Shown here piece by piece: positions 25,875-34,752 of a stretch of 64,000 nt of DNA. Positions within the stretch are counted from its first letter, which is position 1, and each line of letters opens with the position of its first letter. Below the pieces are notes generated by a model, which made no database searches, had not been told where the DNA came from, and was given only the letters and a program-made list of their open reading frames with translations. The stretch covers positions 1-64,000 of the forward strand of contig QFWI01000011.1 in NCBI GenBank assembly GCA_003149345.1. Reading direction: 5' to 3'. The position numbers and the translations under genes were made by a program. Source of the DNA: Vampirovibrio chlorellavorus (GTDB lineage: Bacteria > Cyanobacteriota > Vampirovibrionia > Vampirovibrionales > Vampirovibrionaceae).

Positions 25875-27981
25875 TTGTTTTTAAAATTTATTGGACTGGG
25901 TTTTGGTGTGGCTGCAAATCGGGTAACGCGATGGCAACGGGTTGGACAAACTGGCTACCGTTTGCTACTGGGAGTGCTGGGCTTGTGGATCCTGGGCATA
26001 GCCCTGATTCCCCTGAGTAAAATGGCCTTTGCCTGGGAACTGGATCTGCTAAACATTGTGCAGCAGTGGCGCCCCCCCCCAACCCCGAATGCATCAAAGC
26101 CCCATTCGCTTGATCAGCATTGACGCCAAGACCGAAGCAAACCCCACCTATCGCACCCTGTTCGGTAACAGCTTCTCCCGACGGGCCGCCGGGTACGCCA
26201 TTCGGTTCCTGAATCGAACGCAACCCAAAGCGGTCATTCTGGATGTCAGCTTCAACGGTGGAGATCACCCCACCGATCGGGACGGCGACCAGTTTTTGGT
26301 AAACAGCGTTAAAGGCAACCATCCCGTCATTTCTCAGCTCATGTTTGAAAATCTGGGCCCTTCGGCCCAGCGCTGGGAGGCACAGCCAAAGGCAGTTCAA
26401 CAAGCCCTGTTGGCCAGCACGGTTCAAGTGGAGGGGCTCAGCAACTTCCCCGTATACCAAAACCAAAATCACTATGACAGCCTGGTCGCTCCTTATACAG
26501 GACTCCTCTACAGCGGGATGCACTTTTACTCAGCCACCCTGGGGACGTTTACCACTGATTTGAGTGGCCACTTCATCGATACGCAGGCTAAAATCAGACG
26601 TTGGTCGGTTTTTTCTCAATATGGCGGGCATATCTACCCGTCCTTGCCCTTGGCCGTCATTGCCCGAGATCAAAAAGACTTTACCATTAACCGTGAGGGG
26701 GAACTGCGCTGGGAAAACCAACGCCTGGCGTTGGGAGTCGATGGTTCACCCTTGATCAAATGGTATGGCCAGGGGGTCAACCCGCAACAGCCCGTATATC
26801 CAGAATACTCTTTTGCCGATGTGGTTCTCTCTGAACTGAGCCTGGAATGTCAGGAAAACCCATCCGCAGCCCTGTGCCAACAAGCTGACCTCCCCCGCAA
26901 GCCCTTGGTGCAGCCCGAAACATTTCGGAACCAGTTTACCCTGATTGGCTTTGTCAATCCCAACTTCGATACGCACTCCACCATCTACAGGAGCCAATAT
27001 CCGGGTTTCTACATCATGGCCAACGTACTGGATAACGCCCTGCATAACGACTTCGTCCGACCCGCGCCGGGGTGGCTGAATGTGCTGTGTCTCCTTGGCC
27101 TCCCCACTTTGCTGGGCCTCTCCATTTATCGATTCCCATCCACCCTTATTAACCTGCTGGTAGGCATTTGCCTGGCCGCAGGGCATTTTTTACTTTGCCT
27201 GCACGCCTACTATGAATGGAATATCTGGATATACGCCATTTACCCCATCCTGGCCCTGGCACTGTGCTTCAGCGGGCTGTACGTATACCGGTACGCTAAG
27301 GAACATAAACAACGTCTGCAAATGCGCTATGCCTTTGGCAAATACGTCTCGTCCGACGTCCTTAAAATGATTGAACAACAAGCGGGCCAACTATCGCTGG
27401 GCGGAGAACGTCGGGAAATGACCTTTATGTTCAGTGATATTCGAGGCTTTAGCACTTTTTCGGATCAAAATAACCCTGAAGTGGTGCAAGTCTTTCTAAG
27501 CCAGTACTTCTCCTCCATGAATGGTATTATCATGCACCAATACCGGGGTTCCATTAACAAACTGATTGGCGATGCCATTATGGCCTACTGGGGATTCCCC
27601 CTGAATCATGAAGACCACGCCTTTTTGGCCGTAAGCGCCGCATTGGCCATGCAAGAGGCCATGCAGAACTGGCAAACCCAGAAAGGCCAGCTACCCATCC
27701 AAATTGGCATTGGCATTAACACGGGAGAAGCAATGATTGGCAACATTGGCTCCGAGGATTTTATGGACTTTACCGTGATTGGCGATGCCGTCAATATCGC
27801 CTCTCGACTGGAAGGCCAAAATAAAACCTATGGCACCACCATTATTATTTCAGCGGCCACCTGTCAAAAAGTGCGGGATCGCATTAAAGTCCGCAGCCTG
27901 GGCTGGTGTGAATTAAAAGGCAAAAGCGAACCGGTGGAAATTTTTGAACCCCTGGGGCTGCTGCCATCTGCCACACCCTGA
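25875..27981 (+). CDS. CHASE2-domain adenylate cyclase, interrupted by a frameshift at a C9 run
   Basis: Two frames make one expected protein. The first (from TTG 25875 or GTG 25908) encodes a membrane helix and the lead-in ELDLLNIVQQWR, then stops at 26123. The second, open from before 26056, continues PIRLISIDAKT as a CHASE2 extracytoplasmic sensor. Three membrane helices (about 27060-27300) and a class III cyclase domain follow, with metal Asp in FSDIRGFS and GDAIMAYWG, and TVIGDAVNIASRLE of the ATP-type site. The break is at nine C (26072-26080): eight would join the frames. It may be a sequencing error, phase variation or slippage. The cyclase itself looks intact and would make cAMP in response to an external signal. 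Confidence 0.85.
26072..26080 (+). repeat. C9 homopolymer at the frame break of the cyclase gene
   Basis: Nine consecutive C lie between the N-terminal membrane segment and the CHASE2 domain. One C fewer (or two more) restores a single frame. Long C runs are typical slippage sites in contingency genes and are also a common assembly error. Confidence 0.9.
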
Positions 27982-28011
27982 CCTTACCATTGCCAGTTTA
28001 AAAAATGTTAC

Positions 28012-28044
28012 AACCGATCCCACTTTGAAGGTCGGTCGGTTTTT
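28012..28044 (+). terminator. Rho-independent terminator after the cyclase
   Basis: ACCGATC (28013-28019) pairs with GGTCGGT (28030-28036), or alternatively AACCGA with TCGGTT (28036-28041), followed by a short T run. Confidence 0.55.
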
Positions 28045-28187
28045 GTAAGAAAGAACTGTTTGACTCAGCTGTATTTTGCAATAGCATGCTGTTGGTTCAA
28101 GTGTTCAGTTTATCCCTAGTTAAAAACCCAAAAGCAATTTTGGATTTGTTTTCAAGTGGCCAATTATATAAGAAGGTTCATCGTCCC

Positions 28188-29708
28188 ATGATTAATACAA
28201 CCACACCGTTTCCCCATCCGCGCTTTGCGGGTAAAAAAGCGCAAAATAAACCCTCTGTTTTTAAGACCGCGCTGATCGGATCTTTACTGGCTTCCGCCGG
28301 TGCTGGGGCCTCGCTCACTGGCGCAAAGCCCACCCAAGATAAAAACGCCCTGACCCAAGCCTCTCCTGTAGGGGCCGATCAGAGCCACCGGGCGCTCGCT
28401 TTGACCCAAGGCAAACAAACCGACTGGGATGCGCTGATTCTGGCGGAACCGGCAGATGCCTTTGAAGCGGGCTCTGAGGATGAGAAAGAGCCTGCCGACC
28501 TTGCTGAAAGCAAAGCCAGCCAACGAAAGCTATTGAACACAAACGCCAGCAGAACCTCGGGACGTCAACCCTACGCAGCAGCTGTCTCACCCAGTATTTC
28601 CAAGGAAAAAGCCGCTCAGACCGCCTGGAACGCCTCCAGCCTTGCCCCGCGGAATTTCGAATTATTCAGTAAAGTGACCTACCCCTTTACCAAGCCCATG
28701 AAGCCAGCCCCCCTTAAACCTTACACCGAAGCACGGATCAAGGCTGAACTGATTCCCTTTCTCAATAAAATTACCGGGGGAAACACAGTAAGAAACGCCC
28801 AAGCTATGGCTGTATTTAACGACCCCATACTCAAGAAAAAAACCAACAATGACCCCAAAATCAGAGCCATGTTGGCCAGCTTGCAAGCAATGGGGTTTGG
28901 TGCTGTGGTTAACACCTACAAAAGTAATCGCTTCTCGACCTTAAAATTTCACCCTGTTCCGTTTCAGGACGCCACCGGCTACAGCGTGCGTCTTAACGGA
29001 GAAACCCAACAACAGGTGTGGCTAAACCCCAGATACCAAGGCGAAGACTGGAAAGATCTTATTGACACAGTACTTCATGAAGCACTTCATGACGATACCA
29101 AGGGTGGAAACGCCGAAGAGTTAATTAATACAGCCCTGGATTCACTTCTTCGAATCAAAGTGCGCCTCTTAGATCCTAGCCTTGTAAACAAAGGCACTGA
29201 ATTATCCAGAAGGCTGAACACCCTTGATTTTGCAAAAATAGCAACTAGAGGACCCAACGGTGAGTTGAGACTACTCACTTCCACTAAACCCACCCCATTA
29301 CCTTTTGGGAATTTTGCAGCGATTTTTGGTATCAAGAAACCCCAGGATGTAAAAGCGAGCCCGGGCAACCCTCTGTTGGCCTCCCTGTTAAAAACCTTCA
29401 CCGGTAAAACCGTCACTGGAATCCCCAACTTCGACCTGAAAACCATTCAGTTGCTGGAGCAAAACCAGAAATACCTCAGCTATGACGAATTGCTGCAAGC
29501 CGCCAGGCTGCTCCAATTGAATGTGATGGTTCCTAGAACGCCACGCTCAATACCACGCTCTATGATGGAATTGACTGAAAATTCCGACTCGGGCCCGACG
29601 TTTACCGAACTCGACCCTGAAGAAACGACCGATGCTCCGGTAGTTGCCTCCGTGGCAGAAACAGACAAAAGCAACGCGCCTAAGCGGTCTCGTCGCTTTT
29701 TGACCTAA
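28188..29708 (+). CDS. Unrecognised protein with an HExxH (zincin-like) motif
   Basis: 506 residues; I recognise no family. It begins MINTTTPFPHPRFAGKK, with a hydrophobic Ala/Gly stretch at about residues 25-40 (LIGSLLASAGAGASL) that could be an export signal or anchor. A low-complexity region to about 150 follows. The globular part (about 165-450) carries LHEALHDD at 296-303, a textbook HExxH zinc motif, followed by NAEELIN, whose Glu at 310 or 311 could be the third ligand. The C-terminus is acidic and then basic (KRSRRF). AGAAGG lies about 11 nt before the ATG at 28188. It is a single gene with a strong terminator. A metallopeptidase role is inference from one motif. Confidence 0.7.
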   Translation: MINTTTPFPHPRFAGKKAQNKPSVFKTALIGSLLASAGAGASLTGAKPTQDKNALTQASPVGADQSHRALALTQGKQTDWDALILAEPADAFEAGSEDEKEPADLAESKASQRKLLNTNASRTSGRQPYAAAVSPSISKEKAAQTAWNASSLAPRNFELFSKVTYPFTKPMKPAPLKPYTEARIKAELIPFLNKITGGNTVRNAQAMAVFNDPILKKKTNNDPKIRAMLASLQAMGFGAVVNTYKSNRFSTLKFHPVPFQDATGYSVRLNGETQQQVWLNPRYQGEDWKDLIDTVLHEALHDDTKGGNAEELINTALDSLLRIKVRLLDPSLVNKGTELSRRLNTLDFAKIATRGPNGELRLLTSTKPTPLPFGNFAAIFGIKKPQDVKASPGNPLLASLLKTFTGKTVTGIPNFDLKTIQLLEQNQKYLSYDELLQAARLLQLNVMVPRTPRSIPRSMMELTENSDSGPTFTELDPEETTDAPVVASVAETDKSNAPKRSRRFLT

Positions 29709-29750
29709 TCAACGGATGCGGATAAATCATCCGCTATCTGGAACCTAAGA

Positions 29751-29787
29751 AAAGCCGATCTGCTATGAAAAACAGATCGGCTTTTTT
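29751..29787 (+). terminator. Strong rho-independent terminator
   Basis: AAAGCCGATCTG (29751-29762) pairs with CAGATCGGCTTT (29773-29784), with seven T in all at the 3' side. A smaller inverted repeat, GCGGAT/ATCCGC, lies just before it (29718-29734). Confidence 0.92.
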
Positions 29788-29835
29788 AAAAATTATATTT
29801 TTGTTTACAAACTCAATCATAATCAGCACTTGTTC

Positions 29836-29889
29836 TTGACAGTTTTAAAGATAAGTCATTATAGTTAATAATAACAATTGATTATTGTT
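29836..29889 (+). promoter_or_regulatory. Near-consensus promoter and adjacent inverted repeat in an AT-rich gap
   Basis: TTGACA (29836-29841), 18 bp, then TATAGT (29860-29865), followed at once by AACAAT (29873-29878) with ATTGTT (29884-29889), placed where a repressor would cover the start of transcription. The gap 29788-30075 is AT-rich against GC-rich neighbours and holds no gene. The downstream gene is the uracil-DNA glycosylase, 210 bp on. Confidence 0.5.
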
Positions 29890-30075
29890 CAGGTCGATCC
29901 AATTTTTTGTGTTGCCAATTTATTGTGTTAATGGTTTTCCCACCCTCTGTCCGACATTCGTTACGGAAGGGTTTTTACAGGACAATGGCGAACTGGTCCC
30001 GTTGACAGGCATGGTTTGAGTTGTCCTTTTTCGGTATGATTCAACGATAGAGTCAGGCTGTGTGGGAAATGACCA

Positions 30076-30729
30076 ATGCAAACACCCCTGCTGGAAGCGC
30101 CAGCCACGTGTCCAAGTCTGGAAGAGCTGTCCAGAGCCGCCGCAGAATGTACCCGTTGCCCTCTGGGCGCTACCCGCACTCGCTCCGTATTTTCGGATGG
30201 CAACCCCCAAGCCCGGATTATGCTGATTGGAGAGGGCCCCGGGCAACAAGAGGATGAAAGCGGCATTCCCTTTGTGGGGCGTGCCGGACAGCTGTTGACT
30301 CAAATCCTGGCCTCGGTGGGCATCGATCGTCAGCAGGACATCTATATTTGCAACACCGTCAAATGCCGTCCACCCCAAAACCGCAAGCCGGAATCCTCGG
30401 AAATGGAAGCCTGCTTTCCTTATCTGGCCGGACAAATCCAAAATATACAGCCTAAAATCATTTTGCTGGCCGGGGCCACTGCCGTGCAGGATATTTTAAA
30501 AACCAAAGAGGGGATTACCAAGATTCGGGGACAATGGTTTGACACACCCTACGGGGCCAAGGCCATGCCCATCTTTCACCCGTCTTACTTGCTCAGAAAT
30601 CCTTCCAAAGCGGAAGGCAGCCCCAAGTGGCTAATGGGGCAAGACATTCAGGCAGTGCGGAAAGAAGCCGAAACCCTGGGAATTCAACTCCACGGCACCC
30701 CCAGCCCCTTGTTTACAAGCGGCACCTAG
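30076..30729 (+). CDS. Family 4 uracil-DNA glycosylase (4Fe-4S)
   Basis: 217 residues. It removes uracil from DNA to start base-excision repair. Iron-sulphur Cys residues are seen at C25 and C28 (CTRC), then in CNTVKCRPP and EACFPYL. Active-site motif 1 is GEGPGQQEDESG and motif 2 is HPSYLLR. The size matches family 4 (about 200 residues), as in Thermus and many other bacteria. The first ATG with this reading is at 30076, with GGGAA about 10 nt upstream. It is a single gene converging on nhaA. Confidence 0.95.
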   Translation: MQTPLLEAPATCPSLEELSRAAAECTRCPLGATRTRSVFSDGNPQARIMLIGEGPGQQEDESGIPFVGRAGQLLTQILASVGIDRQQDIYICNTVKCRPPQNRKPESSEMEACFPYLAGQIQNIQPKIILLAGATAVQDILKTKEGITKIRGQWFDTPYGAKAMPIFHPSYLLRNPSKAEGSPKWLMGQDIQAVRKEAETLGIQLHGTPSPLFTSGT

Positions 30730-30778
30730 GCCAATCCCACACTCGTCAAAGCAACAGGGAAGCGGGCCAAGAACACCA

Positions 30779-32146
30779 CTAACGCTCAGATGCTGGCGTA
30801 GTGGGAAGTAATTTCCACAAGACCAGGGAACCCACCAGACCAGCGCAGGCTGAAGCCAGCAGCACGCCGGTTTTGGCCCCATTGACCAAATCAGGAGCGG
30901 CAAAAGCCAAATCCGAAATAAACAGGGACATGGTAAAGCCAATGCCCCCCAGAATCCCCGCCCCGGCAATCAAAGGCCAGTTCACGCCTTCCGGCAACTC
31001 CGCCAGCTTTAAGCGAACCGCCAGCCAGGAGAAGGCAAAAATACCCAAGGGCTTGCCCAGAAACAAGCCCGCCATAACCCCCAACCCAATGGGATGCAAA
31101 AACGCTTCCAAAATGCCGCCCGAAGGCAACAGAACCCCGGCGTTGGCCAATGCGAACAAGGGTAAAATGCCGTAGCTGACCCAAGGGTGCAAAATATGCT
31201 CTAACTGCTGCAAGGGCGATTGCACCGCTTCACACATCAGCTCCAGTTCCTGCACGCTGGCCTGATGCTCCTGATTGGTCAGCATCAGCACCGGCTGCGG
31301 ATCGGAATCGGCCGCCTGAAAGCGTTTCAAGGCAGCCATGCCCCGCTCATAAAAATCCACCGGATTTAAACGAGAGCTGGCTGGAATAGTAAACGCCAGC
31401 AAAACACCCGCCAAAGTGGCATGCAGTCCTGAATTGAGAATAGCCCACCACAAAAACAGGCCTAAGACAGCATAAGGCAAAGGGGCATCGACTTTCAGCC
31501 GGTTCAAAGCCAGCAGCGCCACCATAATCAAAGCCACCAAGCCCAACGCTTCCCACTGTAAACCGTGGGAATAAAACAGGGCAATCAGCACAATGGCTCC
31601 CAAGTCATCAATAATGGCCAAGGCTGTCAAAAAAACCTTGAGGCCCAAAGGTACTCGTTCCCCCAGCAAAGCCAAAACACCCAAAGCAAAGGCGATATCG
31701 GTCACAGTGGCGATTCCCCAGCCCGGTTGATAAGACGCTTGGGCGGTGCCAGGCTGCAATCCGACAATAGCCAGATAAATCAAAGCGGGAAACAACATGC
31801 CCCCAAAAGCGGCCATAAATGGCAACACGGCCTTTTTAGAAGAGGATAATTCCCCCACCCACAGTTCCCGCTTAATTTCCAGACCCACCACAAAGAAAAA
31901 CACCGCCATCAAAGCGTCATTAATCCAGAAATGGAGCGAGTGAACCAGACGCCAGGAACCCACCTGCAATCCAACCGGCAAGTGCCAAAGCCATTCATAA
32001 CTCTCTTTCCAGGGAGAATTGGCCCAAAACAAGGCAATTAGCGTCGCGGCCAGCAATAAGATACCACTAGAAGTCTGTAACTGAAAAAATTGATGAAACG
32101 GCTTGAATAAAATCCGCTTGAGTCTGCCAGCCATAGGAATGCTCAC
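30779..32146 (-). CDS. nhaA: Na+/H+ antiporter NhaA
   Basis: 455 residues, about twelve membrane helices. It exchanges sodium for protons across the inner membrane. The paired Asp residues of the ion site are in IIDDLGAI, and ATVTDIAFALG carries the helix-4 Thr-Asp. It is longer than the E. coli protein because of a hydrophilic insert at about residues 270-320, a known variant. A GTG at 32146 is chosen because GGAG lies 8 nt upstream; the more distal GTG 32161 lies on that site itself. Confidence 0.95.
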   Translation of the reverse strand: MSIPMAGRLKRILFKPFHQFFQLQTSSGILLLAATLIALFWANSPWKESYEWLWHLPVGLQVGSWRLVHSLHFWINDALMAVFFFVVGLEIKRELWVGELSSSKKAVLPFMAAFGGMLFPALIYLAIVGLQPGTAQASYQPGWGIATVTDIAFALGVLALLGERVPLGLKVFLTALAIIDDLGAIVLIALFYSHGLQWEALGLVALIMVALLALNRLKVDAPLPYAVLGLFLWWAILNSGLHATLAGVLLAFTIPASSRLNPVDFYERGMAALKRFQAADSDPQPVLMLTNQEHQASVQELELMCEAVQSPLQQLEHILHPWVSYGILPLFALANAGVLLPSGGILEAFLHPIGLGVMAGLFLGKPLGIFAFSWLAVRLKLAELPEGVNWPLIAGAGILGGIGFTMSLFISDLAFAAPDLVNGAKTGVLLASACAGLVGSLVLWKLLPTTPASER

Positions 32147-32276
32147 TATCAATACTCCCACTTGCTCCGGGAAACAGCATCACTACCGCTACCAATGGAC
32201 AGCACAGTCGGGAAGGGAACTAATCCATTGTAGCGCTTTCCTCCCTTGAACTCAAAACGCTCTTACTAAAGAGGCT

Positions 32277-33305
32277 CTAACCCACGAAAGCAGCCCGGGC
32301 CAGGCGATCAGCCACCGCCGCCCACGGCGTATCGGCAGGCACCCGTTCCACCCAAATAGAGGAGAGGCCCAAGGCATCGAGATCTCGCAAGGTGGCGTAT
32401 AACAAGCGGGCGTATTCCTCAGGCGTATCAGGCATCTCAATCCACGTTTCACAGAAAAAAGCAGGAGAGGCGGAAGCCTTACGCAACGCCATCACCCCAA
32501 TGCGCTCGCCCCCTCCACACGGCTTGGCCTGAACGTCCGCGAATTGCTGTTGTAATTCCTGGCCACTGAACAACCGTAAGGGCGTCCGGGGGGCATAATG
32601 ACTGGCCAAGGTCCCCGGCGCACGACTCACCGTGGAGGCCTGAGACGGCAATGGTGCGCTGGAAGCAACAGCTCCTCCCTGCAAAGCCTGCTGAATCTGA
32701 TTTTCCGTAATGATGCCAGGCCGCAAAATAATTGGCTGACCCTCTCGAAAAGCCACAATGGTGGACTCCACCCCCACCTGACACGGGCCGCCATCCAGAA
32801 TGGCCTCCACATCGCCGCCCAAATCCGCCAGGACATGCTGGGCCGTGGTGGGACTTAATCGTCCAAATCGATTGGCTGAAGGGGCAGCCACACCGCCCCC
32901 AAAAGCGCTCAGCAAGGCCAAAGCCACCGGATGATCCGGCACTCGAATACCCACCGTATCCTGCCCGCCGGTCACCGCATCGGGCACTCGACGGGATCGC
33001 TTTAAAATCAGGGTGAGGGGGCCGGGCCAAAAAGCTTTGGCCAACACCCAAGCGGCTTCTGGAATGTCCACCGCCCACTGGGGCAATTGGGCGACGCTGG
33101 CCAAATGAACAATCACTGGGTGATGGGTGGGCCGCCCTTTCACGGCGTACAGCTTAGCCAGGGCTTGCGGATTCTCGGCATCGGCCCCCAGCCCATAAAC
33201 CGTTTCGGTGGGAAAAGCCACCAGGCCGCCCGCCTTCAGGCACTGGGCGGCAGTCTCGATTTCCAGCGGAGCGCTGCCAAGAAGTTGAGTCGATGAAGGA
33301 ACCAT
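32277..33305 (-). CDS. sua5: Threonylcarbamoyl-AMP synthase, Sua5 type
   Basis: 342 residues. It makes the TC-AMP intermediate for the t6A37 modification of ANN-decoding tRNAs. The N-terminal YrdC domain has the signatures AFPTETVYGLG, LYAVKGRPTHHP and APSANRFGRLSPTTA. A linker containing SRAPGTLASHYAPRTP leads to the C-terminal Sua5 domain, so this is the two-domain form, not the short TsaC. ATG 33305 is favoured over TTG 33314. It is a single minus-strand gene divergent from the peroxiredoxin gene. The 216-bp gap between them shows no definite feature. Confidence 0.95.
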   Translation of the reverse strand: MVPSSTQLLGSAPLEIETAAQCLKAGGLVAFPTETVYGLGADAENPQALAKLYAVKGRPTHHPVIVHLASVAQLPQWAVDIPEAAWVLAKAFWPGPLTLILKRSRRVPDAVTGGQDTVGIRVPDHPVALALLSAFGGGVAAPSANRFGRLSPTTAQHVLADLGGDVEAILDGGPCQVGVESTIVAFREGQPIILRPGIITENQIQQALQGGAVASSAPLPSQASTVSRAPGTLASHYAPRTPLRLFSGQELQQQFADVQAKPCGGGERIGVMALRKASASPAFFCETWIEMPDTPEEYARLLYATLRDLDALGLSSIWVERVPADTPWAAVADRLARAAFVG

Positions 33306-33521
33306 ACCGATCAATCCAACGGGGTCTGTTCGTAAATCAATTTAGGGACTACCATTGTAGCCAAAGCAGGCCATTCATAAAACGGCATCCAGATAGGCTG
33401 ATGAACCGCCTGAAACGGACTGCCCTAACAAAAACCAAACGGGTGCATCGCTTGCCTGAGAGACCGACTTGGCGCATGATAGACTAAGCAAGCTACCGAA
33501 CGGTAAACAACTGGAGGGACT

Positions 33522-34001
33522 ATGTTGAATCTGTTGGATCCCCAACCAACCCTGCAAGTCGGGCAGACCGCCCCCGACTTTGAGTTACCGGATGCCAAAG
33601 GAGAGTTGGTTCGCCTGTATGACTTGCTTTCCAAAGGATGGGTGGTGCTGTTTTTCTACCCCAAGGACAACACGCCAGGTTGTACGGCCCAAGCCTGCTC
33701 CTTTCGCAACAGTTACCAGGAGTTTCGCACGCTAGGGGCCCAAATCTTTGGCATTAGTGCCGATTCCCAAGAATCCCATCAAGGCTTCAGCGAGCAACAA
33801 AGCCTACCCTACCCCTTACTGAGCGACCAGGACGGGCAAGTGGCCAAAGCCTTCGGGGTAAAAAAGACACTGGGCCTGCTGCCCGGACGAGCCACGTTTG
33901 TCATCGCCCCCGATCGAACCGTGCGACTGGCTTATGCCTCCCAGTTAAACCCGGAGTCGCATCAGCAAAAAGCGCTGGAAGTTTTAAAAAATCAAAAATA
34001 A
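33522..34001 (+). CDS. bcp: Peroxiredoxin PrxQ/BCP
   Basis: 159 residues. A thiol peroxidase that reduces hydrogen and lipid peroxides with electrons from thioredoxin. The peroxidatic Cys54 and resolving Cys59 are in PGCTAQACSFR, the alpha-type PrxQ pair five residues apart. The thioredoxin-fold strands VVLFFYPKDNTPG and GRATFVIAPDRTVR are normal. There is a strong ribosome site (GGAGG, 5 nt before the ATG). It may be transcribed together with the ABC genes 46 bp downstream, though nothing shows a functional link. Confidence 0.93.
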   Translation: MLNLLDPQPTLQVGQTAPDFELPDAKGELVRLYDLLSKGWVVLFFYPKDNTPGCTAQACSFRNSYQEFRTLGAQIFGISADSQESHQGFSEQQSLPYPLLSDQDGQVAKAFGVKKTLGLLPGRATFVIAPDRTVRLAYASQLNPESHQQKALEVLKNQK

Positions 34002-34047
34002 GCCTAGCCGACCCGTTTGCCTTCACCCCGAGAGGTCTCTTTAAATT

Positions 34048-34752
34048 ATGTCTGCCACCGCTATGTCCACACGCCCTCAACCCATCATCCAGGTTGAAAA
34101 CCTCAAAAAAGAATACGGCGAGCATCAGGTCAACGCCCTGAAAGGGGTCAGCCTGTCCATTCAGCCGGGCGAGTTTGTGGCCCTGATGGGCCCCAGCGGC
34201 TGCGGGAAAAGCACCCTGCTGAATATTTTAGGCACCCTGGATGAGCCCACCAGCGGACAAGTGCTGTTTCAGGGAGAGCCTCTGTTCGGGAAAAACGATC
34301 AGGCCATGACCGCCTTTCGGCGGAAGGAGCTGGGCTTTATCTTCCAGTTTTTTAATTTGCTGTCCACCCTCACCGTGCGAGAAAACGTTTCTTTGCCGCT
34401 GGATCTGGAAGATCGCTTGCCCGACAGTGAGCGCGCCGCCAAGGTCAACGCCATTTTAGAACGGGTGGGCATGAGTCACCGGGCCGACTTTTTCCCGGCC
34501 ACCCTGTCCGGCGGGGAAATGCAGCGGGTGGCCATCGCCAGAGCCTTGGTTCACGGCCCCACAGTCATTTTGGCCGATGAGCCCACCGGCAATCTGGACA
34601 CGGAAAACGGCAACGCCATTTTAAAACTGCTGCGAGAAATTTCCGATCAGGAAAACGGCCCCATCATCCTGATGGCCACCCACAGCGAGGAGGCCGCCGC
34701 TTGTGCCCATCGAATCATTCGCATGCGGGACGGTCAAATTCGCCATGAATAA
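34048..34752 (+). CDS. ABC transporter ATP-binding protein (LolD/MacB type)
   Basis: 234 residues. Walker A is GPSGCGKST, the signature is LSGGEMQRVAIARAL, Walker B is VILADEPTGNLD and the switch His is in MATHSEEA. The sequence LGFIFQFFNLLSTLTVRENV is typical of ATPases that power MacB/LolCDE-type permeases, which move substrates out of the membrane. The 3' end overlaps the permease start by 8 bp, so the two are translated together. Substrate unknown. Confidence 0.93.
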   Translation: MSATAMSTRPQPIIQVENLKKEYGEHQVNALKGVSLSIQPGEFVALMGPSGCGKSTLLNILGTLDEPTSGQVLFQGEPLFGKNDQAMTAFRRKELGFIFQFFNLLSTLTVRENVSLPLDLEDRLPDSERAAKVNAILERVGMSHRADFFPATLSGGEMQRVAIARALVHGPTVILADEPTGNLDTENGNAILKLLREISDQENGPIILMATHSEEAAACAHRIIRMRDGQIRHE

